A stretch of 35,773 nucleotides of DNA. Origin: a virus. The DNA is taken from positions 1 through 35,773 of the IMG/VR virus record IMGVR_UViG_3300051226_000015. One strand, written 5' to 3'. The notes under the pieces were generated by a model. It was not told the DNA's origin. It saw nothing but the letters and a program-made list of their open reading frames with translations, and ran no database searches. The position numbers were made by a program, and so were the translations under genes. This document shows positions 35,397 through 35,773 of the stretch, one piece after another. How positions within the stretch are numbered: position 1 is the stretch's first letter; every line of letters starts with the position of its first letter.

Positions 35397-35500
35397 GTAA
35401 TTATTAAAAAATACACAAAAAATCTTTAAATTTTATATATTAATTGTAATAAATTTCAAAAAAATAAGAATGTTTTTTTTGTTTGTGGGGATAATAAATA

Positions 35501-35773
35501 ATGGATAAAAAACTTGATACTATAAAAATTTTATATCATGCTAGTACAACCAGATGGGAATCTCAATTAAATGCAGGCATTGATGTAACATTAAAATTTT
35601 TAAGAACAGATGTTGATTTCGGAAAAGGATTTTATGCGACATCGAACTTTGGACAAGCTTTGGAATTTTCATTGGGAAAAACTAAGGATTATAATCAGAA
35701 AAATGAAAGAAATAAATTGACAGATTCTTTTTTTCCTGTACAACCACTTATAATGATTTATGAGTTCGATTAT
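35501..35773 (+). CDS. DUF3990-family protein, N-terminal part (continues at window start)
   Basis: 91 codons to the end of the window. The start ATG follows GTGGGGATAATAAAT. The N-terminal motif ILYHAST with a later DFGKGFYATSNFGQALEFS segment is the DUF3990 signature (LYHGS... DFG.GFY.T.. QA..), and the fragment breaks at MIYEFDY, just where the missing portion begins at bases 1-443. Joined through the shared ATTAT the protein has 236 residues. The family is believed to have an ADP-ribosyltransferase-like fold; the HAS and FY-T residues sit where NAD-binding residues of that fold would be, but activity is not shown. Confidence 0.85.
   Translation, partial: MDKKLDTIKILYHASTTRWESQLNAGIDVTLKFLRTDVDFGKGFYATSNFGQALEFSLGKTKDYNQKNERNKLTDSFFPVQPLIMIYEFDY

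Noticed and set aside
35769-35773. Terminal ATTAT as a transposon target-site duplication
   Set aside because: A target duplication would flank an inserted element, but here the gene halves face each other across the window ends, which requires circular continuity rather than insertion.

Overview
The window reads as a complete phage-plasmid of a low-GC, AT-rich Firmicute, most likely a Clostridium or close relative. The evidence is strong GGAGG-type ribosome sites, TTG/GTG starts, AT-rich codon use, and structural proteins of the HK97/siphovirus type common in clostridial phages. The two ends belong to one molecule. A DUF3990-family gene starts at 35501, runs off the right end and resumes at the left end. 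If the last five bases (ATTAT) are taken to be the same as the first five, the reading frame closes exactly and gives a 236-residue protein and a circle of 35,768 bp.

Layout: (1) 35501 to 443 and 436-666, DUF3990 gene plus a small partner. (2) 0.77-5.4 kb, plasmid maintenance: serine resolvase inside a res-like inverted repeat; an RHH/coiled-coil protein resembling KfrA in architecture, broken near its end by a frameshift; an AT-rich 620-bp stretch with 31-bp iterons; a histidine phosphatase cargo gene; and a ParA/RHH-ParB pair whose centromere-like repeats also occur inside parB. (3) 5.4-5.85 kb, a promoter-structured RNA-terminator unit facing a leftward small RNA unit. (4) 5.87-11 kb, a plasmid-like cluster: FtsK/SpoIIIE-type ATPase, a replication-relaxation-type protein, and five or six tiny membrane proteins, two of them tandem paralogues. 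(5) 11-12.6 kb, one leftward unknown gene and about 0.9 kb of noncoding DNA rich in palindromes. (6) 12.6-14.5 kb, a leftward lysogeny-type operon: XRE repressor plus four small HTH proteins, three of them paralogous. It faces a Cro-like gene across an operator region with repeated CGATACT sites. (7) 14.5-17.6 kb, rightward early genes of unknown function and a candidate replication origin (perfect DnaA box plus AAAATCATG repeats). (8) 17.6-22.1 kb, DnaD-like initiator, CHC2/TOPRIM primase-helicase, and two sigma-region-4/ArpU-like late regulators. (9) 22.1-35.2 kb, the late operon: HNH, TerS, TerL, portal, ClpP-like protease, HK97 capsid, connectors, tail tube, frameshifted tail chaperones, tape measure and distal tail proteins.

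No integrase, tRNA, CRISPR array, recognisable endolysin, holin or large receptor-binding protein was found. ParA, ParB and the resolvase argue for an extrachromosomal prophage, with the CI/Cro-like switch deciding between plasmid maintenance and the late operon. The most unusual parts are the FtsK/membrane-protein cluster in a phage, the partition repeats written into a protein-coding linker, the paired RNA locus at 5.4-5.8 kb, and a coiled-coil module shared by proteins on both sides of the genetic switch.
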